Origin: Paracoccaceae bacterium
GTDB lineage: Bacteria > Pseudomonadota > Alphaproteobacteria > Rhodobacterales > Rhodobacteraceae
NCBI GenBank assembly: GCA_013214715.1
Contig: JABSSB010000146.1
Location: 4,816 to 15,096, forward strand
Length of the DNA: 10,281 nucleotides
Direction of reading: 5' to 3'
Shown: positions 1 through 5,547 of the stretch, piece after piece
How positions within the stretch are numbered: position 1 is the first letter of the stretch
Layout of the letters: every line of letters starts with the position of its first letter
Notes under the pieces: generated by a model
What the model was told of the DNA's origin: nothing
What the model saw: the letters and a program-made list of their open reading frames with translations, nothing else
The model's database searches: none
Program-made: the position numbers and the translations under genes

Positions 1-533
1 CCACCTACGGTGATCCCGCCGCCGTCGATGAAACTCGTATCCAGCCCCAGCCGATCCGCGATCAGGGTGGCTCCGATTGATGCATCGCTTTGCACACGAC
101 CCAGCGAAAAGTGAACCAGAGGCCGGAAGGACCAGTATTCACCCATCGAAAACTTCCAGCCGATCCCGCCCGTAGCCGATACGGTCGTCCATTTCAGCGG
201 GATCTCCGAGGTCGTGCCAGAGTCAGATAGAAACAGCACCGGGTCGTAGCGGTTATAGGCCACATAGCCTTCAAGATAGAGCGGGAAGTCTTGCGCCACC
301 GCGAACCCGCCACCCAGCTGCGAGGCACGGAAATCATACTCGCGATCCGTTTGCCCGGTATCGAGAACCAGGGTCGAGGCGCTATCATCCGGCAGCGCGG
401 ACACGCCATAAAGCGCCAAGACCCCTTCGGCATTCTGGCGGATCAATTCACCAAAAATCTCGTCCAGTGATTGCGCGCGGAGCCCAACGGCTCCGAACAG
501 ACATAGTACCAAACTCACCAGCGCTAACCGCAT
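1..533 (-). CDS. Exported, probable outer-membrane beta-barrel protein (3' end outside window)
   Basis: The first 177 codons are visible and open; the rest lies beyond the left edge. The start is the ATG at 533, preceded on the minus strand by a strong GGAGGTG ribosome-binding site (about 541-548). Residues 1-22 look like a Sec signal peptide: MR, a hydrophobic stretch LALVSLVLCLFGAVG, then a likely cut after LRA. The mature part alternates polar and aromatic residues (for example LYLEGYVAYNRYDPVLFL and IGWKFSMGEYWSFRPLVHFSLG), as expected of beta-barrel strands, and is rich in Gly, Tyr, Phe and Trp. No cysteine follows the signal, so it is not a lipoprotein. It resembles the solitary outer-membrane autotransporter-like barrels of proteobacteria, but that family assignment is from memory and tentative. 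It follows the sbtB-like gene on the same strand and may be cotranscribed. Confidence 0.7.
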   Translation of the reverse strand, partial: MRLALVSLVLCLFGAVGLRAQSLDEIFGELIRQNAEGVLALYGVSALPDDSASTLVLDTGQTDREYDFRASQLGGGFAVAQDFPLYLEGYVAYNRYDPVLFLSDSGTTSEIPLKWTTVSATGGIGWKFSMGEYWSFRPLVHFSLGRVQSDASIGATLIADRLGLDTSFIDGGGITVG

Positions 534-909
534 CCGCGTTCACCTCCTTCCTGTCAGCAAGAGAGTAGCGTGCGGCCAGCCGTAACAGCAAATGAATTAA
601 AAAACGTTCCACTCGCAGCATGTTGCAATCTGTGACACAAACTACACCGATATGCTTCTCCACCACGGCAAAGGCCGCGCCCAGACGCGTGTCGAGCTTG
701 TCAGGCCGGATGATGCAGACGACCTGCACCATGCCTTCAGCGCGGCCCACCTGACCGGCGCGCGCCAAATCCCCCGATCGGCCAGAGCCGCCAAGGACCG
801 GCGGGATCGCATAGCCTGTGACGCCCGCTTCGCGCAGCGCGCAAGTCAGGCGGCGCTGCATCATGGCTTCGATGGTGATCTTGACCCGCTTGGCCTCATA
901 GGTTTGCAT
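448..909 (-). CDS. SbtB-type PII-like signalling protein with run-on C-terminus
   Basis: Residues 1-103 match the small PII-like proteins paired with SbtA bicarbonate transporters. A first beta strand (KRVKITIEA) is followed by RRLTCALREAGVTGY, a T-loop region GGSGRSGDLARAGQ, a second strand MVQVVCIIRP, and the closing HIGVVCVTDCNMLRVERF. Family members normally bind adenyl nucleotides and regulate the transporter. They usually end at about 100-105 residues, right after the ERF-like ending. Here the frame continues for 50 more residues of unrelated composition to a TGA at 448-450, overlapping the start of the next gene by 86 bases. The transition lies in a six-T run (599-604). With five T the frame reads CGT TTT TAA and stops exactly after residue 103. 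The start ATG at 909 lies 3 bases after the sbtA stop. The PII-like identity is fairly sure; the functional C-terminus is not. Confidence 0.75.
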   Translation of the reverse strand: MQTYEAKRVKITIEAMMQRRLTCALREAGVTGYAIPPVLGGSGRSGDLARAGQVGRAEGMVQVVCIIRPDKLDTRLGAAFAVVEKHIGVVCVTDCNMLRVERFLIHLLLRLAARYSLADRKEVNADAVSAGEFGTMSVRSRWAPRAITGRDFW

Positions 910-912
910 GGC

Positions 913-1563
913 TCACCCTTCGGTCAGGCTGCGGGCGACGGCGACGTAACCCGGCAGGCCCAATGTCAGGTTGAAGGGGAAGGTCACCCCCCAGCGTCAG
1001 CGTCAGATAAATCGACGGGCTGGTTTCGGGCAAGGCCACACGCATCGCCGCCGGCACCGCGATGTAAGAGGCCGAAGCGCCCAGCACCATCATCAGCCCC
1101 ACGCCACCTGTCGACAGGCCCAGCAACAGCCCCGCGGCACAGCCTGCCGTCGCACCGATCAGGGCCATGATGCCGCCAAAGCCCAGCAAACCCGGCGATG
1201 GCCGCCCCCGCCGGTCGCGCAGGCCTCGGCCCGCAATCAGGCCCATATCCAGCAAGAACAGGCACAGCACGCCCTGAAACGGCGACAGGATAAAGGACGA
1301 AATCTGCTCCAGCCCCTCTTTGCCGGTGACCCAGCCAATGAAGAACCAGCCCACCCGCAACGCGATCGAGCCGTTCAGCAGGATTTCACGCCACAGATCG
1401 GCATCCACACCCTCTGACTGCGCCGCGCTGCGCGACACCAACCACAGCGCCAACAGGATCGCAGGCGCCTCCATCGCAGCAGCGCCGCGCCAAGACCCAG
1501 CGCTCAGCTCAAACTGATCGCGGACAGCAAATTTGTCACTGCCAAAGAAAGCGCCGGTTCCAT
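913..1563 (-). pseudogene. Degenerate SbtA-type sodium-dependent bicarbonate permease
   Basis: This is a remnant of the SbtA (DUF897) permease family, normally about 310-370 residues with ten membrane segments. The start ATG at 1563 (GAGAGAGG just upstream) gives MEPALSLAVTNLLSA, the typical N-terminus. A TGA at 1504-1506 then interrupts the first membrane segment, and the same frame continues ALGLGAALLR in register with it. Reading then jumps, near 1474-1485, to another frame carrying AAAMEAPAILLALWLVSR, which in relatives lies about 150 residues in. Roughly 130 codons, including several membrane segments, are therefore missing. The second half is well kept (GVGLMMVLGASASYIAVPAAMRVALPE and SIYLTLTLG) until a six-G run (C987-C992 on the plus strand) shifts the frame. 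Removing one G restores GVTFPFNLTLGLPGYVAVARSLTEG and a TGA at 913-915, three bases before sbtB. Three independent lesions argue for real decay rather than one sequencing error. Confidence 0.8.
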
Positions 1564-1770
1564 AAATGCCTCTCTCGCGGCGATTTCGGGGCGATAAAGC
1601 GAGAATGATGCCCCGTTCCACAGGGAGTCGTTCCACGCCCGCGTTTCGGCCGCACCGCCGTGGCGCATAGCCCATGCGTGGCAGGTTTTCGGCAAATGCG
1701 AATGATCCAACCTGACGGCGTAAATCTTTTGGAAAGACGCCAATGGCAGGCTGCGTCGTGGTGGGACTAA
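1564..1770. promoter_or_regulatory. Intergenic region between the sbtA remnant and the Hpt-like gene
   Basis: This divergent spacer of about 207 bases should hold the promoters of both neighbouring units, but no clear -35/-10 pair was recognised on either strand. Two small inverted repeats are visible. CGCAT/ATGCG has a 5-base loop near 1664-1678. A stem of TCTTT (1725-1729) and AAAGA (1733-1737) has loop TGG and an outer GGCG/CGCC clamp (1717-1720 and 1738-1741). Their role is unknown. The open frame of the sbtA second half extends through part of this spacer, but its translation there has no protein-like pattern. Confidence 0.35.
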
Positions 1771-2178
1771 ATGGAATTGGGGATCATTGTGGCTGACATC
1801 CTGTCTTTGTCGCAGACCAGTCGTAGCGAGGGTGTCGCCCTCGATCGCGTTTGTCTGGATCGCCTGTATAACAGGCTTGGGTTTCACGATGCGGATCAGC
1901 TTGTCTGCCGCGCCGTGGATGAAATCGCAACGCGCGTGACCGACAGCTCGCGGTACTGGTCCAAAGGGGACTGGGGCGCGTTGCTGGATTGCGTGAACGG
2001 GATCGACAAGCTGGCCACGCAGGTCGGCATGCCAGCACTGGCGCGCTGTGCGCGGGATGTGGCGGGCTGCATCCGCTTCGCCGACCGGCCCGCTTTGGAT
2101 GCCACCCTATGGCGGATGACGCATCTGGGTGAGGCGTCGGTGGCCGCTGTCTCGGGGCAGCAGGACCTCTCCCTCTAG
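1771..2178 (+). CDS. Small helical protein resembling a histidine-phosphotransfer (Hpt) domain without the phospho-histidine
   Basis: This protein of 135 residues has no signal peptide or membrane segment and is predicted mostly helical from its composition. The stretch around residues 66-100 (GDWGALLDCVNGIDKLATQ, then VGMPALARCARDVAGC) follows the pattern of Hpt helices B and C: small and hydrophobic spacing, a Gly ten residues after the phosphorylated position, then an ALA..AR helix. The residue at the phospho-His position is Asn76, and the HxxKG motif reads NGIDK. If it is an Hpt fold, it could not be phosphorylated in the usual way. The start is uncertain: ATG 1771 has a weak GGTGGGA upstream, while an in-frame GTG at 1789 has GGGGA at a good distance. 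The stop TAG lies 74 bases before the aminopeptidase gene, so cotranscription is possible. The Hpt relation is inference from pattern only; it may be an unrelated helical protein. Confidence 0.7.
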   Translation: MELGIIVADILSLSQTSRSEGVALDRVCLDRLYNRLGFHDADQLVCRAVDEIATRVTDSSRYWSKGDWGALLDCVNGIDKLATQVGMPALARCARDVAGCIRFADRPALDATLWRMTHLGEASVAAVSGQQDLSL

Positions 2179-2252
2179 ATCCCGCTGCCTGCCTCTTGCA
2201 GCCGGGCGCCAAGCCGTTAGGCTCGCGTCACCGAGATCAAGAGGAGGGCGCG

Positions 2253-3638
2253 ATGCCCCTGCAATTCGCCGCCGATGATGGCACGGCTCTGCCCCTGCAT
2301 GTGATTGCCTCCGACGCGTTGGGGGATTGGCTGACCGGTCAGGACGACGTGGTCAAAGCCTGGGTTGCAGCCAATGGCTTTACCGGCGCGGCGGGTCAGG
2401 CGCTGCTGGTGCCCGGCCCGGACAGCACGCCTGCGATGGCTTTGGCGGGCTATGGCAGCCCCAAAACCCGCGCAAGGCAACGATTTACGCTCGCCGGTGC
2501 CAAGCTGCCCGCAGGCAGCTACCGCATCGCCGGCCCATTTGATGAGGGGGACGCCATCGCGCGTGAGGCGCTGGGATGGTTGCTGCACCAATACCGCTTT
2601 GATCGCTACGCCACGCAAAGCGCAGCCAAGGCGCATCTGGTCGCGCCCAAGGGCGTGGACGCGGCGCGGATCGAAGCCCTCGCCGCCGCAGAGGCGCTGA
2701 CCCGCGACCTGATCAACACACCTGCGCAGGATATGGGCCCCGCCGCGCTGGAGCTTGCCGCGCGCGATCTTGCGGCGGGTTTCGGGGCCGAGATCACCGT
2801 GATCACCGGCGACGCGTTGCTGGAGCAGAATTTCCCGATGATCCACGCCGTGGGCCGCGCTGCCGCCCCCGACCGCGCCCCGCGCCTGATCGAGATCTGC
2901 CACGGCGATGCTGGCCCGAAACTGACACTGGTCGGCAAAGGCGTCTGCTTTGACACCGGCGGTCTGAACCTCAAACCCGGCGCGTCGATGGGGTTGATGA
3001 AGAAGGATATGGGCGGCTCCGCCTCTGTTCTGGGGCTGGCGCAGATGATCATGGCGCTGGGCCTGCCTGTGCAGCTGCGCGTGCTGATCCCGGCGGTCGA
3101 GAATGCCGTGTCCGGCGACAGCTTCCGCCCCGGCGACATCCTGACAGCCCGCAACGGGCTGACGGTCGAGATCAACAATACCGATGCTGAAGGGCGGCTG
3201 GTGCTGGCCGATGCGCTGAGCCTTGGCGCCGAAGGCAATCCGGACATGATGATTTCCATGGCGACGCTGACCGGCGCTGCGCGCGTCGCTGTTGGCCCCG
3301 ATCTGGCACCTTTTTACACCGATGATGACGCGGTCGCAGCAGCGCTGACCGACGCAGCCCCGCGCCTGGCCGATCCGGTTTGGCGCATGCCGTTTCACGC
3401 GCCGTACGAAGCTATGATCGAACCGGGGATTGCCGATCTCGACAATGCGCCATCGGGCGGGTTTGCAGGCTCGATCACCGCTGCGTTGTTTCTGCGCCGG
3501 TTTGCGGGCGACACGCGTTACGCCCATTTTGACATCTATGGCTGGCAGCCCTCCGCCGCGCCGGGACGGCCCAAGGGCGGGCTGCAGCAGGGCGCACGGG
3601 CCGTGCTGGGCGCGCTGCCACAGGTGCTTGATCTGTGA
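2253..3638 (+). CDS. M17 family leucyl aminopeptidase
   Basis: This is a cytosolic metallo-aminopeptidase of 461 residues that removes N-terminal residues from peptides, normally as a hexamer with two metal ions per subunit. All expected active-site residues are present. The metal ligands are Lys229 and Asp234 (VGKGVCFDTGG), Asp252 (KKDMGG), and Asp311 and Glu313 (NTDAEGR). The catalytic residues are Lys241 (LNLK) and Arg315. Each sits exactly 41 positions before its E. coli PepA counterpart, so the catalytic domain is collinear and the N-terminal domain is shorter. The start ATG at 2253 is chosen because AGGAGG ends 6 bases upstream; a longer in-frame extension to 2196 has no such signal and crosses the spacer. 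The stop TGA overlaps the GTG start of the NlpC/P60 gene. The short form resembles the second M17 enzyme of Rhodobacteraceae rather than classical PepA. Pairing with an NlpC/P60 peptidase suggests work on cell-wall peptides. Confidence 0.95.
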   Translation: MPLQFAADDGTALPLHVIASDALGDWLTGQDDVVKAWVAANGFTGAAGQALLVPGPDSTPAMALAGYGSPKTRARQRFTLAGAKLPAGSYRIAGPFDEGDAIAREALGWLLHQYRFDRYATQSAAKAHLVAPKGVDAARIEALAAAEALTRDLINTPAQDMGPAALELAARDLAAGFGAEITVITGDALLEQNFPMIHAVGRAAAPDRAPRLIEICHGDAGPKLTLVGKGVCFDTGGLNLKPGASMGLMKKDMGGSASVLGLAQMIMALGLPVQLRVLIPAVENAVSGDSFRPGDILTARNGLTVEINNTDAEGRLVLADALSLGAEGNPDMMISMATLTGAARVAVGPDLAPFYTDDDAVAAALTDAAPRLADPVWRMPFHAPYEAMIEPGIADLDNAPSGGFAGSITAALFLRRFAGDTRYAHFDIYGWQPSAAPGRPKGGLQQGARAVLGALPQVLDL

Positions 3639-4456
3639 GCGACCGGCGCCTCACGCCGATGAACGATCGCGTCGTGCGGGCCGATTGGCCGGACCCCGCA
3701 CCGGGCCGCGCGCGCGTTGAGGGTGCGGCGGCGCAGGTGGTCGTGCCTCTGGTCGATCTGTGTCGCGCCCCGAATGGCGCGCGGGATCGGCAGCTTTTGC
3801 TGGGCGATGGGCTGCGGGTTCTTGAGCGTCGGGCGGGCTGGGCATTCGTGCAAGCCGACAAGGATGGCTATGTCGGTTATGTGCCCGATGGCGCCCTTGG
3901 CACCGCCTCCACGCCAACCCATTGGGTCAGCGCACCTGCCACGCATATCTACCCCGCCCCCGATTTCAAACAAGCCGAGCGGATGATGCTGTCTCTCGGC
4001 GCGCGGCTGACGGTGATTGGCGACAGCGAACGCTTTTTTGAGACTCCACAGGGCTTTGTCCCTCGCGACCATCTGCGGAAACTGGCGGATTGGGACAGCG
4101 ATCCGGTCGCCGTGGCCGCGCGGCTTTTGGGCACGCCATATTTATGGGGCGGCAATTCCCGGTCTGGCATTGATTGCTCAGGGCTTGTGCAGGCGGCGAT
4201 GCTGGCTTGCGGGGTGGATTGTGCAGGCGATAGCGACATGCAGGAAGACGGGTTGGGGCACGAGGTCACGGATGGATCAGGCTATCGCTATGGCGATCTG
4301 CTGTTTTGGAAGGGGCATGTCGGGCTGGTCGCGGGGGATACTCTGCTTCATGCCAATGCAGGGTTCATGTCCACGGTGCATGAACCGCTTGAGGCCGCAA
4401 TCAGGCGCATTCGCGATCAGGGCGATGGTGAGGTGACGCGGCATAGGCGGGTTTAA
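3635..4456 (+). CDS. NlpC/P60 family cysteine peptidase with SH3 domains
   Basis: This 273-residue protein has no signal peptide, so it is probably cytoplasmic. Residues about 35-90 form a bacterial SH3-like domain (VVPLVDLCRAP, GYVGYVPDGAL), and residues about 95-148 a second SH3-like segment (THWVSAPATHIYPAPD, GFVPRDHL). The C-terminal part is the NlpC/P60 domain: LLGTPYLWGG at 164-173, the nucleophile Cys181 in GIDCSGLV, His228 in KGHVGLV, and a third polar residue His239 in LLHANA. This order matches the dipeptidyl-peptidase VI/YkfC type, which cleaves the gamma-D-Glu-diamino acid bond of murein peptides. The gene starts with GTG at 3635 inside the GTGA overlap with the aminopeptidase stop, a classical sign of translational coupling. 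The two enzymes may degrade recycled muropeptides in sequence; that role is inferred from family and context. Confidence 0.92.
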   Translation: MSDRRLTPMNDRVVRADWPDPAPGRARVEGAAAQVVVPLVDLCRAPNGARDRQLLLGDGLRVLERRAGWAFVQADKDGYVGYVPDGALGTASTPTHWVSAPATHIYPAPDFKQAERMMLSLGARLTVIGDSERFFETPQGFVPRDHLRKLADWDSDPVAVAARLLGTPYLWGGNSRSGIDCSGLVQAAMLACGVDCAGDSDMQEDGLGHEVTDGSGYRYGDLLFWKGHVGLVAGDTLLHANAGFMSTVHEPLEAAIRRIRDQGDGEVTRHRRV

Positions 4457-4481
4457 TGAGATTGGCCCGGTCGTCCAAAGG

Positions 4482-4538
4482 ACAACCCGGCCAACGCCCG
4501 CCCCGCCCCTCGGGCGGGCGCTTCCGCGCCCGGGTTGT
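4482..4538 (+). terminator. Compound hairpin after the NlpC/P60 gene, likely terminator
   Basis: Outer arms ACAACCCGG (4482-4490) and CCGGGTTGT (4530-4538) enclose a GCCCGCCC (4496-4503) / GGGCGGGC (4512-4519) stem. The right outer arm ends in GTTGTTT, a short T-rich tail on the plus strand. It starts 26 bases after the NlpC/P60 stop at 4456 and lies between convergent genes. A competing hairpin GGGCGC-TTCC-GCGCCC occupies 4516-4531; read on the minus strand its loop is GGAA, a GNRA-type tetraloop. Confidence 0.55.
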
Positions 4539-4555
4539 TTCAACCATGCTTCATT

Positions 4556-4578
4556 TGATTGATCCCCCGGATCAATCA
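4556..4578. repeat. Perfect 10-bp inverted repeat with 3-base loop
   Basis: TGATTGATCC (4556-4565) and GGATCAATCA (4569-4578) are exact reverse complements around CCC. Directly beside it lies a second perfect hairpin, TCGCGC-TGAC-GCGCGA (4579-4594). Neither is followed by a T run on either strand, so simple intrinsic termination is doubtful. They sit in the 186-base convergent gap between the NlpC/P60 gene and the DUF2794 gene and could be a dispersed palindromic repeat of this genome. Confidence 0.6.
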
Positions 4579-4642
4579 TCGCGCTGACGCGCGACCTCTT
4601 CGTATCCCCGGTGCGGCCGCTGGCCTCGCGTTGGGTTCGTCA

Positions 4643-4984
4643 CTAATCCCCACTCACCGCGCGGATCAACTTCCGCTCCAACACACGCAGCACGGTTTTC
4701 AGATCATGCCCCCGCTTGAGGATCTGCCCATCCATCCCCACAACCGCATACATCCCCTGCCGATTGCGCAGGCGCGGTCGCTTTTCGATGCGGTAAAGCG
4801 GATGCTCCGCGGTGCGCCGAAACACCGAAAACACCGCCAGCTCCCGAAGATGCGAAATGCCATAATCGCGCCATTCCCCCGCGGCGACCATGCGCCCGTA
4901 AAGCCCAAGGATCACCTGAAGCTCGTTGCGGTCAAACGCCACCTGCTGCGGCGCGGATTTTGGGAAGGGCGTGGGTGCGTTCAT
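4643..4984 (-). CDS. DUF2794 family protein
   Basis: This is a 113-residue soluble protein of an uncharacterised alphaproteobacterial family. The family pattern is clear: QVAFDRNELQVILGLYGRM (residues about 14-32), then VAAGEWRDYGISHL, AVFSVFRRTAEHPLYRIEKR, and the C-terminal DGQILKRGHDLKTVLRVLERKL. The length is typical. No catalytic motif, signal peptide or membrane segment is visible, and no function is known. The start ATG at 4984 is the only sensible Met, but the bases before it (AATCTTAACCT) contain no Shine-Dalgarno sequence, and a 9-bp stem ends 7 bases upstream. The gene stands alone, divergent from paaI and convergent with the NlpC/P60 gene. Confidence 0.92.
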   Translation of the reverse strand: MNAPTPFPKSAPQQVAFDRNELQVILGLYGRMVAAGEWRDYGISHLRELAVFSVFRRTAEHPLYRIEKRPRLRNRQGMYAVVGMDGQILKRGHDLKTVLRVLERKLIRAVSGD

Positions 4985-4991
4985 AGGTTAA

Positions 4992-5017
4992 GATTTGCGG
5001 GCTTTGCGCCGCAAATC
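4992..5017 (-). promoter_or_regulatory. 9-bp stem-loop immediately upstream of the DUF2794 start
   Basis: GATTTGCGG and CCGCAAATC form a perfect 9-bp inverted repeat with an 8-base loop, ending 7 bases before the ATG of the DUF2794 gene. If transcribed, it would place a hairpin where a ribosome-binding site is expected. Alternatively the stretch is a promoter: TTGCGG, 18 bases, then TAACCT directly at the ATG would give a leaderless mRNA. The sequence does not decide between these. Confidence 0.45.
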
Positions 5018-5026
5018 AAGCCCCGT

Positions 5027-5059
5027 CGCACATCGCAACACGGCCGCGCATCGCAACAC
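5027..5059. repeat. Tandem 15-bp direct repeat, 18-bp period, upstream of paaI
   Basis: CGCACATCGCAACAC (5027-5041) and CGCGCATCGCAACAC (5045-5059) differ at one base and lie 18 bases apart. They sit immediately upstream of the candidate paaI -35 box, a usual place for an activator site. It could equally be a chance local duplication. Confidence 0.5.
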
Positions 5060-5061
5060 TC

Positions 5062-5090
5062 TTGACCGCACGGTCGGGACTGGGCAACGT
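5062..5090 (+). promoter_or_regulatory. Candidate paaI promoter with overlapping TetR-type operator
   Basis: TTGACC (5062-5067) matches five of six bases of a -35 box; 17 bases later CAACGT (5085-5090) is a weak -10. The palindrome GACCG-CA-CGGTC (5064-5075) covers the -35 box. GACCG-N2-CGGTC is the style of site described for TetR-family PaaR and related acyl-CoA regulators of proteobacteria. The TetR gene ending this same cluster is the obvious candidate binder. The palindrome is seen directly; promoter activity and binding are inferred. Confidence 0.5.
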
Positions 5091-5112
5091 GGCGCGTAAC
5101 GGGAGGACAGCC

Positions 5113-5547
5113 ATGACACCGCAAACCCGCGCCGAGCGCTGCGCGCAGTTGATGTGGGCCCAAGACGCGGCCTCACAGGCGCTTGGCATGCAGATCGACG
5201 CGATTGCGCCGGGTCAGGCCGTGCTGTCGCTGACCGTGCGCCCCAATCATCTGAACGGGCACGGCATCTGCCATGGCGGGATCATCTTTACGCTGGCCGA
5301 CAGCGCCTTTGCCTTTGCCTGCAACAGCTATAACCGCCTTGTCGTTGCGCAGGACAATCAGATCACCTATCTCGCCCCCGCCCAACCGGGCGAGCATCTG
5401 ACCGCCACGGCCTCTGAGACCGCCCTGACCGGGCGCAGCGGGGTCTATGATGTCACGGTGACAGGCGCGGATGACCGTCAGATCGCCCTCTTTCGCGGCC
5501 TCAGCCGTCAGATCAAAGGCCAGCATTTCGAGGAGCCGCCATGTTAG
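5113..5547 (+). CDS. paaI: Hydroxyphenylacetyl-CoA thioesterase PaaI
   Basis: This is a 144-residue hotdog-fold thioesterase. In the phenylacetate pathway PaaI hydrolyses dead-end ring-hydroxylated or epoxidised CoA esters and frees CoA. The core signature LNGHGICHGGIIFTLADSAF (residues 47-66) contains the HGG motif and Asp63, equivalent to the catalytic Asp61 of E. coli PaaI; ACNSYN and the ending VYDVTVTGADDRQIALFRG also match. The length is normal. The start ATG at 5113 has GGGAGG just upstream. The gene is first in a tight cluster: its last codons overlap the paaK start by 7 bases (ATGTTAG). Transcription probably starts from the TTGACC box near 5062. Confidence 0.95.
   Translation: MTPQTRAERCAQLMWAQDAASQALGMQIDAIAPGQAVLSLTVRPNHLNGHGICHGGIIFTLADSAFAFACNSYNRLVVAQDNQITYLAPAQPGEHLTATASETALTGRSGVYDVTVTGADDRQIALFRGLSRQIKGQHFEEPPC

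Noticed and set aside
896..1675. A single 259-residue permease protein on the minus strand
   Set aside because: Its first 67 residues and last about 25 residues are out-of-frame readings around the deletion and frameshift; only the middle is real permease sequence.
2217..3527. Long open frame antisense to the aminopeptidase gene
   Set aside because: Shadow of a GC-rich gene; the sense strand encodes a complete M17 enzyme with all active-site residues.
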